From contig NZ_CP062260.1 of the NCBI RefSeq assembly GCF_014863545.1, positions 3,534,001 to 3,598,000 of the forward strand: a DNA stretch of 64,000 nt. The letters run 5' to 3'. The position numbers and the translations under genes were made by a program. Shown in pieces: positions 8,005 to 17,923 of this stretch (position 1 is its first letter; every line of letters starts with the position of its first letter). This DNA is from Paenibacillus sp. JNUCC32 (GTDB lineage Bacteria > Bacillota > Bacilli > Paenibacillales > Paenibacillaceae). A model generated the notes under the pieces. The model made no database searches. It saw nothing but the letters and a program-made list of their open reading frames with translations, and was not told where the DNA came from.

Positions 8005-11000
8005 TTAGCCTTTCGATACGGTGATTTCGACTTCATCCGGACGGTACACCGATAACAGGTCGCCGCTCGCATCCACTGCGAACAAGACCGAGCGATCCGC
8101 CTCGAGCACGAATGAATAGGTAAGGCCGGTTGAAGGATCCTTCACCTCGACGTTCGCATCCCACGATTGCTCTGAGCCGAAGACGAAGAGCGCTCCTTCT
8201 TCAAACGTTACTTTGCGTCCGTATACGCCCGAATGTTCTCCGCCTTGATTCCAGATCAGCCCCGTGTCGGCTGCGGAAAGCTCCAATGCATGCCGGTACA
8301 AAGCCGAAATGGCGTCGATCCGGTCGTTCAGTTCTACCGGAAGCGGGCTCCAGAGCAGACGTCCTGCCCCAAGCTTCACGTCCACGATCGAGTCGCCGGC
8401 TGCGTCTGCCGGTTTAGCCCCGCTGCCTGCCGGAATTTCCTTGCTCAGCTCGGCAATCTTGCGGTGCCCATATGAAACGGGCCATGCACGATCCCCTAGG
8501 CGCAAGCTTTCTTCCCGGCGCACATTTGCCAGCTTGCGCTCGCCCAGCTCTGCGGTCATGCGATCAACCGGATGCCAGTAAGCATCCAGACCGATCGGAC
8601 CGGTCAGGAGTAGCGTGGCTCCCGTTTCCTCCACGATCGTTATCAATTCGGCAAACGCCTGGTCATCCACATTGTGGGCGCTCGGCAGAATGATGAATTT
8701 TGCCGGATTGCTGCGCAGCGAGCTTAAATCATACTCCCCAACGGCACGGAACGGCACGTTCAGCTCGTAAGCAAGCGCGCGCGTCGCCTTCGTCGTCGCT
8801 TCAAACGCAAGCTTCCGGTTGGAGAAATCGTTGGAATAAGGGAAGATGACCGCGGTCTCTTCAAGCTTCCGGCCTGCAAACAAATCCCGGATGCCTTCCA
8901 TGAAGGCGCCGAAATCATAGGATACGTCCGCTTCCGGTTTCTCCGTGCCATCGGCGCGGACAGCTCCGATATGCGATTCATTGGCATTATCCATGTAGAA
9001 GTTCGTGTTCCAGATCCAATGAATGGCTCCTGCGCCACCGGTAGAGAAAGCGTAAGCATACTTGCGCTCCAGCAGGTTCCGAAGCTCGGCTTCGCTCCGC
9101 TTCGCCCGGCCGTCCGGTGTTTCCACGTACATAATGCCCGTTTCCTGAATCAGGTTCGGTTTATCCGGGGTTTTGGCAAAGATGCCGTCCCAGATCAAAT
9201 AGTCGTTGAACCACCAGGAGTGAACCGTCGTATAGTCCACGGCTTCGGCATAAAAGAACGGGGATGGACGCTGTGCGCCAAGCGCCTCGTCTTGTCCGAC
9301 GGTCACCATATGATCCGGGCACACCGCTTTGATATCTTCATATAATTCCTTGGCCCAGCGGTTATGCATATCCATGGAGAACAATACATAATCGAGCCAT
9401 TGCCCGCCCTTTTTCCCCTGGTGCATGTCTTGAACGTCAAAATTTATGGCTTGAGGCTCCGGAGGTACCACGGAGTCAAAACCCGGCAACTGATCGGCCG
9501 TCATGTTCCAACGTTCCTGTAAACGCTCAATCGAGCCGTGACGCTTTTTCAGCCAATCGACATAAGCCTGCCGCTCGAACGGATCCTTCGCCGAACGCGG
9601 ACCGTCCGAGAAAATTTGCGGCGGATCGAACATGGAAGGCTCGTTGATCAGGTCCCAGTCCACATTCTTCGTGTCTTTGTGCCTTGTCACGATGGAACGT
9701 ATGAAACGCTTCTGCGCTTCCACGCTTCGCGGATCGAGGTAAGGATTCTGGCCTTCCCATGTCTCCGGCGTGAAGGAGAAGAAGGTAAACGTTACCTGCA
9801 GATCATGCTTCTTCGCCGTTAACAGGAAGGCGTCAATCGAACGCATAACCTCCTCGGATGCATGCCCGTCCACCTGCATAATATTGCGATAAGCGGTCCA
9901 AATGCCGGTGCGGATCCAGTTGATGCCGGCACCCCGCATTTGCGCCATATCGCGATCCCATACATCCGTATTCGGAAGGAACAGGAATTTACGCGCGACA
10001 TCGGACGTCATGTACGTCATGCCGACAACCGGCAGCGGACGGCCGTCCTTGATGAAGTAATCCCGGTTGCAGGTTACGGGCGAGCCTGCTTGCAGCAGCT
10101 GCGGATCAGCTCCCCAGAAGCCTTGTCTCAGCCTGCGGATTTCTCCGTCCGGCCCTTCGGCTTCGCACACCACGCGATAAGCTCCCGGCTTGATATCGAG
10201 CGCAACCGGGATGCGCTGTACATGAAATTGCCCGGTCACGTCGACGGTAACGGTATGATTCCATTCGGAAGATTCATCCCCGTCGTGCTTGACAGAGATG
10301 CGGAACTTCCAGTGCTGCGGCTCATGAATCGGCAGACTCCGGCCAAGCCTTTGGGCCTGCAGGGTCAGAATTGCGCGCTCGCCGGACTCGTAGGTCGCAT
10401 AATTCGGCTTGATCCACAGCTCGGTAATCCCCTTCGCGCAGAATGCCGCCCAGCGGCGCACCTCTGCTCCTCCATCCTGTTCCCAGAAGGAAGCGGTGAG
10501 TGGCTGATTCACAAACAGCCAGCGTCCGCCCAAGAAAGGTCCGCCGACATTTTCCCATAAAACAACCGGAGCGGCGACCTCTCTCCCGTTCGCCGTGCTT
10601 CCCTTAAGGAGCGGGTAAATCCGGGTATCCATCGGCCCGGCCGATCCCATTTGATGAGGCAGATCACTGCTCTTCGTGACATGCGGAACCAAATTCCACG
10701 TAACGCTGACGGTTAACCGTTCCCGGCTGCCCTCCATCAGCGGTATAACGTCGCTTGCAATCAAATGATCGACACGCCCGCTGTCCACAGGCAGCACCTC
10801 ATGAATATGAAGCTGCTGGTGATACGCCGTCTGTTCGTGCTCCACCACCCAAGCGCCGTCCTCTTTGCGGACAGGACGCTTGAAGGGTGCGCCGCCAACG
10901 CTGACCAAGCCGCCGCCGTTTCTCAGAAAGTCCAGAATCGCTCTCCAGGCGGATTTCGGAAAATAAGGCGCGTGCAAATTGACAAAGCTTGCACCTTGTC

Positions 11001-11145
11001 CGCCTGAAGATGCCAGCGCTTCAGCGAGGTCCTCGGCGCCGCACACCGCATCGAATGCATTCAGAGCCGCGGCGCTAGCCGGCAAACCGGCAGCTTCTGC
11101 TGCCGGAAAGGACGGATCATAGAATACAATCAAGCGCCCGCTCAT
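8005..11145 (-). CDS. Large clan GH-A-like glycoside hydrolase of uncertain family
   Basis: This 1046-residue protein has three parts. An N-terminal region (about 1-250) with a Rossmann-like look contains a GGGLVSVGGAPF turn. A beta-sandwich-like linker follows (about 270-370), then a TIM barrel (about 375-780). In the barrel DLINEP (Glu about 502) and LIQETG (Glu about 668) look like the acid/base and nucleophile of clan GH-A (GH5, GH42 and relatives). A C-terminal glutaminase-fold-like region completes it. The ATG at 11143-11145 overlaps the GH125 stop codon (ATGA), so translation is probably coupled. No signal peptide. In this cluster a beta-mannosidase role is plausible but unproven. Confidence 0.7.
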   Translation of the reverse strand: MSGRLIVFYDPSFPAAEAAGLPASAAALNAFDAVCGAEDLAEALASSGGQGASFVNLHAPYFPKSAWRAILDFLRNGGGLVSVGGAPFKRPVRKEDGAWVVEHEQTAYHQQLHIHEVLPVDSGRVDHLIASDVIPLMEGSRERLTVSVTWNLVPHVTKSSDLPHQMGSAGPMDTRIYPLLKGSTANGREVAAPVVLWENVGGPFLGGRWLFVNQPLTASFWEQDGGAEVRRWAAFCAKGITELWIKPNYATYESGERAILTLQAQRLGRSLPIHEPQHWKFRISVKHDGDESSEWNHTVTVDVTGQFHVQRIPVALDIKPGAYRVVCEAEGPDGEIRRLRQGFWGADPQLLQAGSPVTCNRDYFIKDGRPLPVVGMTYMTSDVARKFLFLPNTDVWDRDMAQMRGAGINWIRTGIWTAYRNIMQVDGHASEEVMRSIDAFLLTAKKHDLQVTFTFFSFTPETWEGQNPYLDPRSVEAQKRFIRSIVTRHKDTKNVDWDLINEPSMFDPPQIFSDGPRSAKDPFERQAYVDWLKKRHGSIERLQERWNMTADQLPGFDSVVPPEPQAINFDVQDMHQGKKGGQWLDYVLFSMDMHNRWAKELYEDIKAVCPDHMVTVGQDEALGAQRPSPFFYAEAVDYTTVHSWWFNDYLIWDGIFAKTPDKPNLIQETGIMYVETPDGRAKRSEAELRNLLERKYAYAFSTGGAGAIHWIWNTNFYMDNANESHIGAVRADGTEKPEADVSYDFGAFMEGIRDLFAGRKLEETAVIFPYSNDFSNRKLAFEATTKATRALAYELNVPFRAVGEYDLSSLRSNPAKFIILPSAHNVDDQAFAELITIVEETGATLLLTGPIGLDAYWHPVDRMTAELGERKLANVRREESLRLGDRAWPVSYGHRKIAELSKEIPAGSGAKPADAAGDSIVDVKLGAGRLLWSPLPVELNDRIDAISALYRHALELSAADTGLIWNQGGEHSGVYGRKVTFEEGALFVFGSEQSWDANVEVKDPSTGLTYSFVLEADRSVLFAVDASGDLLSVYRPDEVEITVSKG

Positions 11146-12461
11146 AGAATCCCTGCTTTCATCGCCTGGTACACCAATTGCGAGAACAGGCTGTTGGACC
11201 AAGCAAACCACGATCTGGTGAAGACTTTCGGATCGTCGGCATGGAACCCTTCATGCATGAAGCCGGTATCGGCATCGGTCGCTTCCAGCAGCGCAATCAT
11301 CTCCAGCTTCTCTTCTGCCGTCTGCGCCGTAATCCCCTGCATCGACAAGGCCATATGCCAGATATAATCCGGCGGCGTGTGCGGACTGCCGATGCCTTTG
11401 GCAACGGTCCCCTCGTAGTAGAAAGGATTTTCTTTGCTGAGCGCGAACCGTCTGGTGTTCTGGTAGATAGGATCATCTGCTGAGCAATATCCCAGATAAG
11501 GAATGGACATCAATCCTGGAGTGCCCGCATCATCCATCAGGCAGTAATTTCCGTAACCGTCCGTTTCATAGGCGTAGATCGGACCGAACTCCGGATGACG
11601 ATAGATGCCGTACAACTGAATTCCGTGATCCACGTCGGCTTCAAGTCGTTTCAATTCATCCAGCAGTTTCATGTCACGGAACACCCATTCCGCGAATTCC
11701 TGCATTTGACGAAGGGCCACAACGGCAAACATGTTCCCCGGAATGTTGTAGTGGAAATCACAGGCATCGTCGCTTGAACGGAAGCCCGACCAGATCATGC
11801 CCGTATAATTCACAGGCATGCCGAGACCGTTGTTGCGCAAGGAGTCGGTTGGAATTCCGTTATCCCGAGTGAAACGGTAAGGCGATTTCTCGAAATGGTG
11901 CTGTTCGGTTTTAAACAGCTCGATGATTTTGATCATAGCCGACTTAAAGTTGGCGTCGAACACATCCGTCAGGCCGGTTTCCTTCCAGTACAGGTAGGCC
12001 AGGCGAACGGAGAAGCACAGCGAATCGATTTCGAATTTGCGCTCCCATACCCATGGCGACATGTCCGTTTCGTCGGTCGTGTTCCAGTGCCAGTCGTTGG
12101 CCGATTCATTGAAGGCATTGGCATAAGGATCGATATGAATATATTGAAAATGGCGTTTGATCAATCCGCTTAAAATCCGCTGAAGCTGCGGATCGTTCTT
12201 GGCAAACGGAATGTAATGGATCACTTGCTCTACCGAATCGCGCAGCCACATGGCCGGAATATCGCCGGTGATCACAAACGTCGTGCCATCCTCCATCAAT
12301 TTGGTGGTCGTTTCCAGCGTGTTCGGGAACGTGTTCTTGAACAGCTGAAGCAGCTTGGGACGGTGCGCCAGCTTTTCTTCGGCCTCTTGCAAAACCGCCT
12401 GAATGGATTGCGGCAGCTCTAGCTCCGGCATTGGTATTTTGGGGAGTCTGAATTGTTCCAT
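11142..12461 (-). CDS. Exo-alpha-1,6-mannosidase, glycoside hydrolase family 125
   Basis: The 439-residue protein carries the GH125 hallmark DIPAMWLRDS (residues 67-76) and the (alpha/alpha)6-barrel pattern of the family formerly called DUF1237. Characterised GH125 enzymes from Streptococcus and Clostridium remove alpha-1,6-linked mannose with inversion. No signal peptide. It sits between the second GH38 gene (21 bp upstream) and the GH-A gene (4-bp overlap). GH38 and GH125 together cover the alpha-mannosidic linkages of high-mannose N-glycan antennae. Confidence 0.92.
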   Translation of the reverse strand: MEQFRLPKIPMPELELPQSIQAVLQEAEEKLAHRPKLLQLFKNTFPNTLETTTKLMEDGTTFVITGDIPAMWLRDSVEQVIHYIPFAKNDPQLQRILSGLIKRHFQYIHIDPYANAFNESANDWHWNTTDETDMSPWVWERKFEIDSLCFSVRLAYLYWKETGLTDVFDANFKSAMIKIIELFKTEQHHFEKSPYRFTRDNGIPTDSLRNNGLGMPVNYTGMIWSGFRSSDDACDFHYNIPGNMFAVVALRQMQEFAEWVFRDMKLLDELKRLEADVDHGIQLYGIYRHPEFGPIYAYETDGYGNYCLMDDAGTPGLMSIPYLGYCSADDPIYQNTRRFALSKENPFYYEGTVAKGIGSPHTPPDYIWHMALSMQGITAQTAEEKLEMIALLEATDADTGFMHEGFHADDPKVFTRSWFAWSNSLFSQLVYQAMKAGIL

Positions 12462-12482
12462 GATTTGTTCTGGCTCCTTTGA

Positions 12483-15400
12483 CTAAGTATGTTGTGTGGT
12501 CAATTTGATGGTTTTGATCTCGTACGGCAGGAATTGAAGGGTTAACCTTCCTTCCGCGATATCCAGTTGTTCGAGTTCTTCTTCCAAGGCGTTGGATAGA
12601 TGGACCCTTTCGCAAGGATAAGGCCAGCTCACAGTTGCCGCATCCCGGCCGCCCGCGGACTCATACATCCGAAGGACGTACCCCGTGCCGTCTTCTGCCG
12701 GCTTTACGGTATCCAAGATAACGTGATCGCTCTCGAACGGAATAAACGAATGCACGGCAGGCTGCGAACCCTTCTTCGAACCTGTTCTCACCCATGGCAG
12801 ATCATGATTAAGCTCGGCTGCTTTGCGGACGATTCCGGCGCTTCTCCAGTCTCCGTTATGCGGATAGAGGGAATACGTGAACTCATGCTCTCCCAAATCC
12901 GCCGTGACATCCGGCCATTTCGGCGCGCGCAGCAGCGACAGCCGGATCGTGCTGTCCTGAACGTCATATCCGTATTTGCAGTCGTTGATCAGGCTGACGC
13001 CGTATCCATGCTCCGACACATCCGCGAAGCGGTGTCCGCAGACTTCATACTGCGCCTGCTCCCAGCTCGTATTGCGATGGGTCGGTCTCTCAATGGTTCC
13101 GAACGGAATCTCGTAGGTGGCCTTCTCGGCAACGACGCCGATCGGGAAACCGACTTTCAACAATTTATGCGATTCGTTCCAGCTGACAAACGTCTTGAAG
13201 TCGATCCGTCGGTCATGATGATAAAAAATCATATCCTGCGTGATCTCCGACTGATGAATGCGCCAGCGGAAACGCAGCACATCCTGGACTTCGCCCGCAG
13301 ACACCAGCTTCTTCTCGATCAGCTCGGCATCGCCGGCGGGTTGCTCCTCGTAGCGGGTATCGATATCCCACGCATCCCACAGCGTCGGACGGTCATGGAA
13401 GAAGTGGAAACGATTCGCGGCTTCGCCCGGCTTGATTACTTCCCGATGTGCTTCTTTATCCCACAGGCTCGTGATTTCGCCGCGCTCGTTAAAGCTGACC
13501 TTATAGAAATCCGTTTCCCAAGAATCTGCGAACACTGTAGTAGACTTCTCCGCTGCCTTTCCGTTTCCTGCCGAAGGCTTCATCCAGATGGTCGTGTATC
13601 CCAAAGCCGGGATGCCTTGAACATGAACGTTCAAGCGCTGCGAGGTTTCGCCGTTCTCTCCGGATAAGGCATCGAATGGCAGCGGCGCGCCATCCGAATC
13701 GTACGGTGTAAGACCATGCTCTGCTTCTAGCGAGATGACGGCGTCCCTTCTCCATCCAAGTCCGTTGAAGATAACATACGGAACGCCTTCCCCTTCTGTA
13801 TCGGCCTGGTCCGCCAATACCTGAAGCCCGAGATCCAGGCTACGATTTCCTTTTTGGAATACCTTTGCGTATTCCTTCTCGGAGGTCACGTAAGATTCCG
13901 TTATCGCAGAACCCGGAATAATATCGTGGAATTGATTCAGCAAAATCAGCTTCCAGCCGTCATGCAGCTCGCTGACGATGCCCTGCTTCTTCTCGTTGTC
14001 CATCGACGGGAAAGCCACCGAGTTCCATAGCTCCGCCTCGCGGAACAGGATTTCCGCCTTCCGGTTATGGCGCTTGTTTCGTGCATGCGTCGTATAGGTG
14101 CCGCGATGAAGCTCCAGGTATAAATCCCCGCGCCATTTCGGCAGCTTCGGCTGAGCTGCGTCGATCCCGTCAAAAAACTCGGCAGCCGTGCTGTACTTGC
14201 TGGCAGGCTGACCGACCATCAGCTCGGCCCGGTTGATGTATTCCAGCATCTCGCGAGTTACGCCTCCGCCGCCGTCGCCGTGTCCATACAGCAGCATCTG
14301 CTCCGGATGAACGGCCTTTTGACGGTACGACTGCCAATGCTCGTGAACGTCCTTCGGCAGCGTGTTCTCGTTCACGCCATGGTTCAGATAGGAGAGCATC
14401 GGCGTTCCATCGATCCCGACCCAATGGAATAGATCGTATGGGAACACATTCGTATCGTTCCAGCCAAGCTTGGTTGTCATGAAATAACGAATGCCGCCAT
14501 GCTTCAAGATTTGAGGCAGGGATGCACAGTATCCGAACGTATCCGGCAGCCATTCGATTTGCGATGTCAGGCCGAACTCTTCTTGATAGAAGCGCTGCCC
14601 GTACAGCATTTGACGCATGAGGGATTCCCCGCTCGGGATGTTCAAGTCCGGTTCGACCCACATCCCGCCGACCAGCTCCCAGCGACCTTCCTTGATTCTG
14701 GCCTTCACTCTCTCGTACAGCTCGGGATCGTGATCCTTCAGGAATTGGTACAGCAGCGGCTGACTCTGCGCGTACTTGAATTCGGGATATTCGTTCATCA
14801 GCGCATCCATCGTGGAGAAGGTGCGGCTTGTTTTTCGTACGGTTTCCCGAACGGGCCACAGCCAGGCGATGTCGATATGGGACTGGCCCACCATATGCTC
14901 GGTGCCTTCGGCATGGCCGCCTATGGCTGCGACCGACTGTTTCAGATCATGCTCAATCGCGGTTACCTCGGCACCATTCCGAATGGCAGCGTCATTCAAG
15001 CCTACGAAGCGATCCATGGCCTGATACAGCGCCTCCATGATGCGGATGCGCCGCATATCCGTATCCGGCAGCAGGATAAGCGAATCCCGGATCACGGTAG
15101 CGGTGTACATCAGGCTCTGGACAGGCACGTTTACGAGGACAAGCAAACTTTGTACGCGGGTAATCGGTGGCTGAATGACAGCCTGCTGATTCAGCGGGTC
15201 GACCGGCTCCGGAATCGGATCGAACAATTCGATCTCCAACTCCATGTTCATTCCGATCCGCTTCGGATCCAGCGTAACGAAAGTATGATTCCGGTCCAAT
15301 CCCTGATAAGACGCGCCATTAATGCGCAGCAGCCCCTCGCCCCCGGATTGAAACACGAGCCCAATCGCTCCATCTGCCCATTGAGGAGGTAACTCAAGAT

Positions 15401-15596
15401 TCCTCCGAAAGAAATAGGTTGTCCCCTGCGTGCTCGGAAACCTGTTGAAGTTCTGCCCCTCCGGATAAGGGGCCGTCTCTTCGTACACGCCCGGAACCAT
15501 GTAAGCGGACCGGGTAATGTCCCAATCTCGAAGCTCCGTCGATTCGAGCCACTGCCGCTCCGACAGTTCGCGTATAAAGCGTCGAATACGTTCCAT
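12483..15596 (-). CDS. Alpha-mannosidase, glycoside hydrolase family 38 (MAN2C1/Ams1-like)
   Basis: The 1037-residue enzyme has an N-terminal extension of about 230 residues with beta-sandwich character. The GH38 catalytic domain follows: QSHIDIAWLW (His240, Asp242), the nucleophile segment WVEPDLNIPSGES (Asp about 317) and LPDTFGY (about 350-356). The extension resembles cytosolic MAN2C1 and yeast Ams1 type mannosidases. No signal peptide. It begins 3 bp after the GH3 stop. It probably differs in linkage preference from the shorter GH38 at the distal end of the operon. Confidence 0.92.
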   Translation of the reverse strand: MERIRRFIRELSERQWLESTELRDWDITRSAYMVPGVYEETAPYPEGQNFNRFPSTQGTTYFFRRNLELPPQWADGAIGLVFQSGGEGLLRINGASYQGLDRNHTFVTLDPKRIGMNMELEIELFDPIPEPVDPLNQQAVIQPPITRVQSLLVLVNVPVQSLMYTATVIRDSLILLPDTDMRRIRIMEALYQAMDRFVGLNDAAIRNGAEVTAIEHDLKQSVAAIGGHAEGTEHMVGQSHIDIAWLWPVRETVRKTSRTFSTMDALMNEYPEFKYAQSQPLLYQFLKDHDPELYERVKARIKEGRWELVGGMWVEPDLNIPSGESLMRQMLYGQRFYQEEFGLTSQIEWLPDTFGYCASLPQILKHGGIRYFMTTKLGWNDTNVFPYDLFHWVGIDGTPMLSYLNHGVNENTLPKDVHEHWQSYRQKAVHPEQMLLYGHGDGGGGVTREMLEYINRAELMVGQPASKYSTAAEFFDGIDAAQPKLPKWRGDLYLELHRGTYTTHARNKRHNRKAEILFREAELWNSVAFPSMDNEKKQGIVSELHDGWKLILLNQFHDIIPGSAITESYVTSEKEYAKVFQKGNRSLDLGLQVLADQADTEGEGVPYVIFNGLGWRRDAVISLEAEHGLTPYDSDGAPLPFDALSGENGETSQRLNVHVQGIPALGYTTIWMKPSAGNGKAAEKSTTVFADSWETDFYKVSFNERGEITSLWDKEAHREVIKPGEAANRFHFFHDRPTLWDAWDIDTRYEEQPAGDAELIEKKLVSAGEVQDVLRFRWRIHQSEITQDMIFYHHDRRIDFKTFVSWNESHKLLKVGFPIGVVAEKATYEIPFGTIERPTHRNTSWEQAQYEVCGHRFADVSEHGYGVSLINDCKYGYDVQDSTIRLSLLRAPKWPDVTADLGEHEFTYSLYPHNGDWRSAGIVRKAAELNHDLPWVRTGSKKGSQPAVHSFIPFESDHVILDTVKPAEDGTGYVLRMYESAGGRDAATVSWPYPCERVHLSNALEEELEQLDIAEGRLTLQFLPYEIKTIKLTTQHT

Positions 15597-15599
15597 TGA

Positions 15600-17897
15600 T
15601 TAATCCTCCTGTACGGTCAGATCTGCACTAAGCGTATCGTTCACATGCCTGCCTAGCATAACACGGAACAGCCCGGGTTCAACCACCTGCCGGTAATCTT
15701 GACCGATATATTGAAGCTGTTCCGGACCGATCGTGAATTCCACCTTGCGCCGCTCTCCGGGCTGCAGGGAAATTTTCTGGAAGCCCTTCAGTTCACGGGC
15801 GGGTCTCGTATATTTGCTGGCGGCATCGCTTACGTATAATTGTACAACCTCGGACCCTTCACAGTCACCGCTATTTGTAACGTTCACGGAAACAACCGCC
15901 GTACCGTCCGTTCCGATCACTTCCGGAGTCATTTGAATATCCGAATAACTGAATTCGGTATAGCTAAGCCCGTATCCGAACGGATAACGCGGCTGGGAAT
16001 CCTCTTCAAGGTAACGCTTACCGCGTGACCGCTTGCCGTTATAGTAAACCGGCAGCTGCCCGACATGCTTCGGTATCGACATGGTCAGCTTGCCGGAAGG
16101 ATTCACGTCCCCGAACAAAATGTCCGCTACCGCATGTCCGCCTTCCTGTCCAGGATACCATGCTTCCAGAATCGCATCGGCATGCTCGTCGATCCACGGC
16201 TCCGCGATCGGACGGCCGTTGATGTACACCACGATCATCCGCTTGCCAAGCTTATGGATCTCCTGCGCCAATTCCAATTGAACGCCGGATAGCTGCAGCG
16301 TCATCCGGTCAATGCCTTCGCCGCAATCCATGTCGCTTAAAGCATCGTCCGTGACCTTCGAGGCCCCTGTGCGCAAATCAATCGTGCCTTCGCCAAAATC
16401 GCGGGCGCTGGAACCGCCAAGCACCATAACCACGGTATCGGCCTGTTCCGCACAAGTCAATGCGAATTCAAAGCCCTCCCTGGAGTCGTCCTTAATGCGG
16501 CATCCCGGAGCGTACAATACGCGCTGCGCATCTTCTCCCAGTTTCGCGCGGATTCCGCCAAGCACGGTGGTCACGGCTGCCGGCGGCTGAGGAGAGGTGT
16601 AGTCTCCAAGCTGATTGTATCCCTGATCGGCATTAGGTCCAATGACGGCAATCACGCCGCCTTCCTTGGATAACGGCAGAGCCTTTGCTTCGTTCTTAAG
16701 GAGAACGATGCCTTCTGCCGCAAGCTGCCTGGCAAGTCCGACATGCTGCTCGCTGCCGATCACGTTCTCGGCTGTCTGGGGATCCACGTAAGGATTCTCG
16801 AACAATCCGAGCTTGAATTTTAACGTCAATACTCGGCGTACGGCCTCGTCCAATACGGAGACCTCCAGCTTGTTCGACTCGACAGCCTTCTGAAGATGCT
16901 TGCCGAACATCTCGCCAGACATCTCCATATCGATGCCGGCGCGGATGGCCTGCACAGCGGCATCCATTCCGTCTTCGGCGGTATCATGGCCGCTGGCCAG
17001 CATATCGATGGCGCCGCAGTCGGTGATTACCATGCCGTCAAAACCCCACTCCTTGCGGAGAATGCCGTCAAGCAGCTCCGTATTGACGGTGCATGGCACG
17101 CCGTCAATCTCGTTATAGGCGGGCATAATGGAGGCCGCTCCCGCTTCCACGGCCTTCTTGAACGGCAGCATGTCCACTTCCATCAGCTCACGCGTGCCCA
17201 TGTGCACGGGTCCGGCATTTCTCCCGCCTTCCGAGCTGCCATAGCCAACGAAATGCTTCAAGGTCGCCGCAACGCTGCTCGGGCTGTCCAGGGACTCGCC
17301 CTGAAGGCCTTCCACCGATGCGACCGCATATTCGCTGATCAGGTACGGGTCTTCACCGAAGCATTCCTCGGTACGTCCCCATCTTGGATCGCGCACGACG
17401 TCGAGCACCGGCGAATAGGTGACCGCGCCGCCCTGGCTGCGTGTTTCCAACGCGACGGCCCGGCACATGTCGCGGTATAAATCCGCGTTCCACGTGCTCC
17501 CGATGGACAACGGCACCGGAAAGACCGTGCCGCCGATGGCCATGTGACCATGCGAGCATTCTTCCCCGATCAGGATCGGAATGCCAAGTCGAGACTGCTC
17601 AACGGCGTACCGCTGGATGTGATTGACGGCTTCCGCTCCTTCACGCGGAGAAAGACCGGTCTCAAGTGTTACACCGGTCCATGGATCGGCGCGAAGGGTC
17701 CCGTAAAGGGATCCGACGCCGCCATTTTTAACTTGCTCTTTAAATGAATCCGTTAATGTAATCTGACCTTCATTCACCTCATAGGTCTTCCAGCCGAACG
17801 GCTGGATCAACTGCCCCACCTTTTCCTCCAGGTTCATCAGGCCAAGCAGATGTTCCACTCTTTCCGCAATGGGTTTACGGGGATCTTTATAAGTCAT
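15600..17897 (-). CDS. Glycoside hydrolase family 3
   Basis: The 765-residue protein has the full GH3 layout: an N-terminal TIM barrel with KHFVGYG (about 214-220) and nucleophile Asp293 in MVITDCG, then the alpha/beta sandwich domain, and a C-terminal fibronectin-III-like domain (from about 650). GH3 enzymes are mainly beta-glucosidases, xylosidases or N-acetylglucosaminidases. The absence of the NagZ Asp-His motif and the presence of the sandwich domain favour a beta-glycosidase. It is the first hydrolase after the importer genes, 26 bp behind them. No signal peptide. The substrate is unknown. Confidence 0.9.
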   Translation of the reverse strand: MTYKDPRKPIAERVEHLLGLMNLEEKVGQLIQPFGWKTYEVNEGQITLTDSFKEQVKNGGVGSLYGTLRADPWTGVTLETGLSPREGAEAVNHIQRYAVEQSRLGIPILIGEECSHGHMAIGGTVFPVPLSIGSTWNADLYRDMCRAVALETRSQGGAVTYSPVLDVVRDPRWGRTEECFGEDPYLISEYAVASVEGLQGESLDSPSSVAATLKHFVGYGSSEGGRNAGPVHMGTRELMEVDMLPFKKAVEAGAASIMPAYNEIDGVPCTVNTELLDGILRKEWGFDGMVITDCGAIDMLASGHDTAEDGMDAAVQAIRAGIDMEMSGEMFGKHLQKAVESNKLEVSVLDEAVRRVLTLKFKLGLFENPYVDPQTAENVIGSEQHVGLARQLAAEGIVLLKNEAKALPLSKEGGVIAVIGPNADQGYNQLGDYTSPQPPAAVTTVLGGIRAKLGEDAQRVLYAPGCRIKDDSREGFEFALTCAEQADTVVMVLGGSSARDFGEGTIDLRTGASKVTDDALSDMDCGEGIDRMTLQLSGVQLELAQEIHKLGKRMIVVYINGRPIAEPWIDEHADAILEAWYPGQEGGHAVADILFGDVNPSGKLTMSIPKHVGQLPVYYNGKRSRGKRYLEEDSQPRYPFGYGLSYTEFSYSDIQMTPEVIGTDGTAVVSVNVTNSGDCEGSEVVQLYVSDAASKYTRPARELKGFQKISLQPGERRKVEFTIGPEQLQYIGQDYRQVVEPGLFRVMLGRHVNDTLSADLTVQED

Positions 17898-17923
17898 CTT
17901 ATACCCTCCGGTACTTGAAGAAT

